DNA of 9,034 bases from Frigididesulfovibrio sp031553235 (GTDB lineage Bacteria; Desulfobacterota; Desulfovibrionia; Desulfovibrionales; Desulfovibrionaceae). A model generated the notes under the pieces. It was not told the origin of the DNA and did no database searches. It was given only the letters and a program-made list of their open reading frames with translations. The DNA lies in contig JAVBLS010000011.1 in assembly GCA_031553235.1 (NCBI GenBank), forward strand, positions 1-9,034. The letters are read 5' to 3'. Below are positions 5,797-9,034 of the stretch, in pieces. Position numbers and translations under genes: made by a program. Positions within the stretch are counted from its first letter, which is position 1. The number at the start of each line of letters is the position of its first letter.

Positions 5797-6717
5797 TCAA
5801 CTCGCGGTCTTTGCCGCCGACCTTCCAGGTGAGCACGGCCGTGCGGCCGGAGCCGGATCGTATTTCTCCAGCTTTTTCACGGCCCGGCGGTACAGGCCGT
5901 GGCTTTGGATCACCAGGCGCAGGACCGTGGCCCCTTCGTCGGTCAGCTCGGTCTGCAGGTGCAGTTCGGCGGCAAAGGGCAAAAAGCCGTGGGGCAGCGG
6001 CGCGTCTGCAGCGAACAGGCGCAGCCGAAAGTCCGCCTCGGGGCCGAGAATCGCGGCCAGGGCGGTCTCGGCCCGGCCCAGGGCGCGCAGGGCCTCGGCC
6101 GTGGGCGCAAGGCCGTAGGCAAAGCGGGTGATCAGGCAGGGCCGGGCGGCGCGGCGCGGTTCTTCCAGACCCAGGGCCTCGGCCAGGGCTTCGACCTCGT
6201 CGCGGCGTATGCCGGCCTCGGCCAGGGGGGAACGCACCCCGGCCTCGCGCAGGGCGCGCAGCCCCGGTCGGTAGTGGCCGAGGTCCGAGGCGTTGGTGCC
6301 GTCGCAGATCATCATCGGCGGTCCGGTTCGGTCCGCCGAAGCGAACCCTTCGTCTTTGCCCGCCGTATCCGCCAGAGCGGCGGCCAGGGCCGCGAACAGG
6401 GCCCGCTTGCAGTGGTAGCAGCGTTCCGGGCCGTTCCGGCGGACGTCCTCAAGCTTCAGGGGGTCGAGATTCAGAATGTGCAGGGCGAGATCGCGGCTTT
6501 GGGCAAAGGCCCTGGCCCGGGCGGTGTCGCTTTCGGGCACGTGCGGGCCGCGAAAGTGGAGCAGCAGCGGCGGGGAGCCCGGCCGGCAGGCATGGGCCAC
6601 GTGGGCCAGCAGCGAACTGTCCAGGCCGCCGGACAGGGCCAGAGCCGGATAGGGCGCTTCCGCGAGTGTCTGCCGCAGGGCCTGGAGCTTGGCGTCAAGG
6701 GAAGGGGGAAGAGGCAT
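5797..6717 (-). CDS. larE: LarE-like PP-loop ATP pyrophosphatase (sacrificial sulfur transferase family)
   Basis: A 306-residue cytoplasmic protein. LarE adenylates the carboxyl groups of the pyridinium bis-acid precursor and gives up a cysteine sulfur to make the nickel-pincer nucleotide cofactor. Motifs: PP-loop SGGLDSS (29-35); RCYHCK (99-104); DGTNASDLGHYRPG (139-152); RSPLAEAG (162-169); PCLITRFAYG (193-202), whose Cys194 fits the sacrificial cysteine (Cys176 in Lactobacillus plantarum). The C-terminal third is divergent and lacks the familiar VRVRHHG-type ending of LarE. The last 19 codons also lose the high G/C third-position pattern, while a neighbouring frame takes it up, so the 3' end may be frameshifted. 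Start ATG 6717 has only a weak AAAAGAG site but fits the family; upstream in-frame codons run through a hairpin and repeat and are not conserved. No larB or larC is in the window, so the exact product is inferred. Confidence 0.8.
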   Translation of the reverse strand: MPLPPSLDAKLQALRQTLAEAPYPALALSGGLDSSLLAHVAHACRPGSPPLLLHFRGPHVPESDTARARAFAQSRDLALHILNLDPLKLEDVRRNGPERCYHCKRALFAALAAALADTAGKDEGFASADRTGPPMMICDGTNASDLGHYRPGLRALREAGVRSPLAEAGIRRDEVEALAEALGLEEPRRAARPCLITRFAYGLAPTAEALRALGRAETALAAILGPEADFRLRLFAADAPLPHGFLPFAAELHLQTELTDEGATVLRLVIQSHGLYRRAVKKLEKYDPAPAARPCSPGRSAAKTAS

Positions 6718-6791
6718 GCTGTGCTCTTTTACCGGAAGGCGTTTTCGGAACCGGCTGCTCGAGTCGGCGGATGAGTCCCTGAAACCCGATG

Positions 6792-6824
6792 GGCCGATGT
6801 TTCCGCAAAGCGGAAACATCGGCC
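6792..6824. promoter_or_regulatory. Perfect 15-bp hairpin in the larE leader region
   Basis: GGCCGATGTTTCCGC (6792-6806) pairs perfectly with GCGGAAACATCGGCC (6810-6824) around a 3-nt loop. It lies 75 bp upstream of the larE start and 177 bp after the proS stop. Neither strand has a clean U-tract after the stem, so it may act as a Rho-independent-like pause, an mRNA stabiliser for the end of proS, or an attenuator ahead of larE. A run of eight G (6831-6838) follows on the plus strand. Confidence 0.55.
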
Positions 6825-6853
6825 TAAAACGGGGGGGGCGTGGGGACAATCTT

Positions 6854-7000
6854 AGGAAGCGCAGATTAATGAGAATTTTTGTTCGCCGCCAAGAAAGACG
6901 GGGCCCGGGCGGAGCGAAGTGTATTGCCGCATACATGAGTTTCGCACGGGGCGAGTCTGACGCGGGCAGCGGGCAAAAAAGCCATTAATCTGCGCTTCCT
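6854..7000. repeat. 147-bp inverted-repeat element, MITE-like, abutting proS
   Basis: The ends are perfect 18-bp inverted repeats: AGGAAGCGCAGATTAATG (6854-6871) and CATTAATCTGCGCTTCCT (6983-7000). The 111-bp interior is itself partly self-complementary: GCGAA (6914-6918) with TTCGC (6941-6945) encloses TGTAT (6920-6924) with ATACA (6931-6935). The right end touches the proS stop codon (7001-7003). There is no transposase inside and no clear target-site duplication. It could be a miniature inverted-repeat element, a REP/BIME-like intergenic repeat, or a structured 3' end of proS mRNA. Which one depends on copies elsewhere in the genome. Confidence 0.75.
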
Positions 7001-8722
<1,722 letters not shown>

Positions 8723-8907
8723 GTGGCCTCCAAAAAAAGTTGTTGATTGCGCGGCAACCCTTTGCCGCGCCGAACAGCCAAATAAAAAAACGCCCGGCGC
8801 CGCGAAAGAATGGAGCCAAACCACGCGACGCCCAAAGGGATACCACATCCTACGCTATTATATTGCGGCAATCAAGACGGGCCTAGGCCGGCCCCAGGGC
8901 AAGAGCA
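8723..8907 (-). promoter_or_regulatory. proS leader and promoter region
   Basis: On the minus strand a perfect TATAAT (8862-8857) would start transcription near 8850 and give a leader of about 128 nt; no good -35 stands 17 bp upstream. A second perfect TATAAT (8912-8907) overlaps the transposase stop codon just outside this stretch. The leader has an 8-bp-stem hairpin (8749-8770) and two T7 runs on the minus strand (8738-8732 and 8789-8783). The first of these sits next to the Shine-Dalgarno. No T-box or other known riboswitch pattern was recognised. Confidence 0.4.
8749..8770 (-). promoter_or_regulatory. Hairpin in the proS leader
   Basis: GCGCGGCA (8749-8756) and TGCCGCGC (8763-8770) form a perfect 8-bp stem with a 6-nt loop. 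In the proS mRNA it ends about 18 nt before the GGAGG ribosome site, and a U7 run lies between them. The U-run begins ten bases after the stem, too far for a standard terminator, but the pair could pause polymerase or affect ribosome access. Confidence 0.45.
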
Positions 8908-8912
8908 TTATA
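8907..8912 (-). promoter_or_regulatory. Outward-facing TATAAT at the transposase end
   Basis: A perfect -10 hexamer on the minus strand overlaps the stop codon of the partial transposase and faces proS. The hexamer 17 bp upstream is not a recognisable -35. If active, it would make the mobile element a promoter donor for proS. Confidence 0.25.
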
Positions 8913-9034
8913 AGCCCCGGCCGAAAATGAGTTTTTCCCTAAAAGAGTCGTCCCATCCAGCCTTCTTCAACTTTTTGGGATTACTATCGCCGTTGGCGTA
9001 GCGTTTACAGATATTGAGAGCCAGACGGCGCAGG
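8908..9034 (-). mobile_element. C-terminal end of a transposase, probably ISAs1-like (runs off right edge)
   Basis: The minus strand is open from the window edge to a TAA at 8908-8910, giving 41 residues. They begin LRRLALNICKRYANGDSNP and contain KKLKKAGWDDSFREKLIFG. The LRR-x-ALN start, the basic stretch and the K-AGW-DD-x-F motif just before the end are what I know from the C-termini of ISAs1/DDE-type transposases. A possible element end lies close downstream: CAGGG at 8895-8899, followed outward by a GC palindrome (GGCCTAGGCC, 8880-8889). The catalytic residues are outside the window, so I cannot say whether the element is intact. The family call rests on a short match by eye. Confidence 0.6.

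Noticed and set aside
8771..8800. GC-rich stretch followed by T7 on the minus strand, possible terminator in the proS leader
   Set aside because: The bases before the T-run pair for only about three base pairs, too little for an intrinsic terminator.
8723..8848. 42-residue N-terminal extension of proS
   Set aside because: The ATG at 8722 has a GGAGG site and the standard ProRS N-terminus; the extension contains the leader hairpin and T-runs and has no ribosome site.

Overview
All recognisable genes lie on the minus strand of GC-rich DNA. The gene set suggests a Desulfovibrio-like (Desulfobacterota) bacterium: a bacterial ProRS whose N-terminus resembles those I recall from Desulfovibrio, a divergent anaerobe-type PaaK ligase, a LarE-like PP-loop enzyme and a type Vb secretion system. 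This placement is inferred from protein character, not from a marker gene or a search.

Layout in the direction of transcription (right to left): the last 41 codons of a transposase, probably ISAs1-like (8908-9034, cut by the window edge); proS, prolyl-tRNA synthetase (7001-8722); a 147-bp element with perfect 18-bp terminal inverted repeats, directly after the proS stop (6854-7000); a larE-like leader with a strong hairpin and a G8 tract; larE (5797-6717), whose 3' end may be frameshifted; a 442-bp gap without a convincing gene; a ClC-type chloride/proton transporter (4032-5354); a 222-bp gap with an AT-rich core; a PaaK-family adenylate-forming ligase with a changed P-loop (2544-3809); a 486-bp gap with a 16-bp inverted repeat, a strong terminator and an AT-rich promoter zone; tpsB, an outer-membrane two-partner-secretion transporter (201-2057); and the first 37 codons of its probable exported partner tpsA (1-112, cut by the window edge).

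The genes are mostly separate transcription units: gaps of 220-490 bp lie between most of them. Only tpsB and tpsA (88-bp gap) look like one operon and one system, in which TpsB exports the TpsA exoprotein across the outer membrane. proS is housekeeping; the others are isolated metabolic or transport genes. I saw no CRISPR array, tRNA, rRNA or recognisable defence cassette. The points most worth checking are the proS-adjacent inverted-repeat element, the altered PaaK P-loop, the larE 3' end, and the unseen TpsA cargo beyond the left edge.
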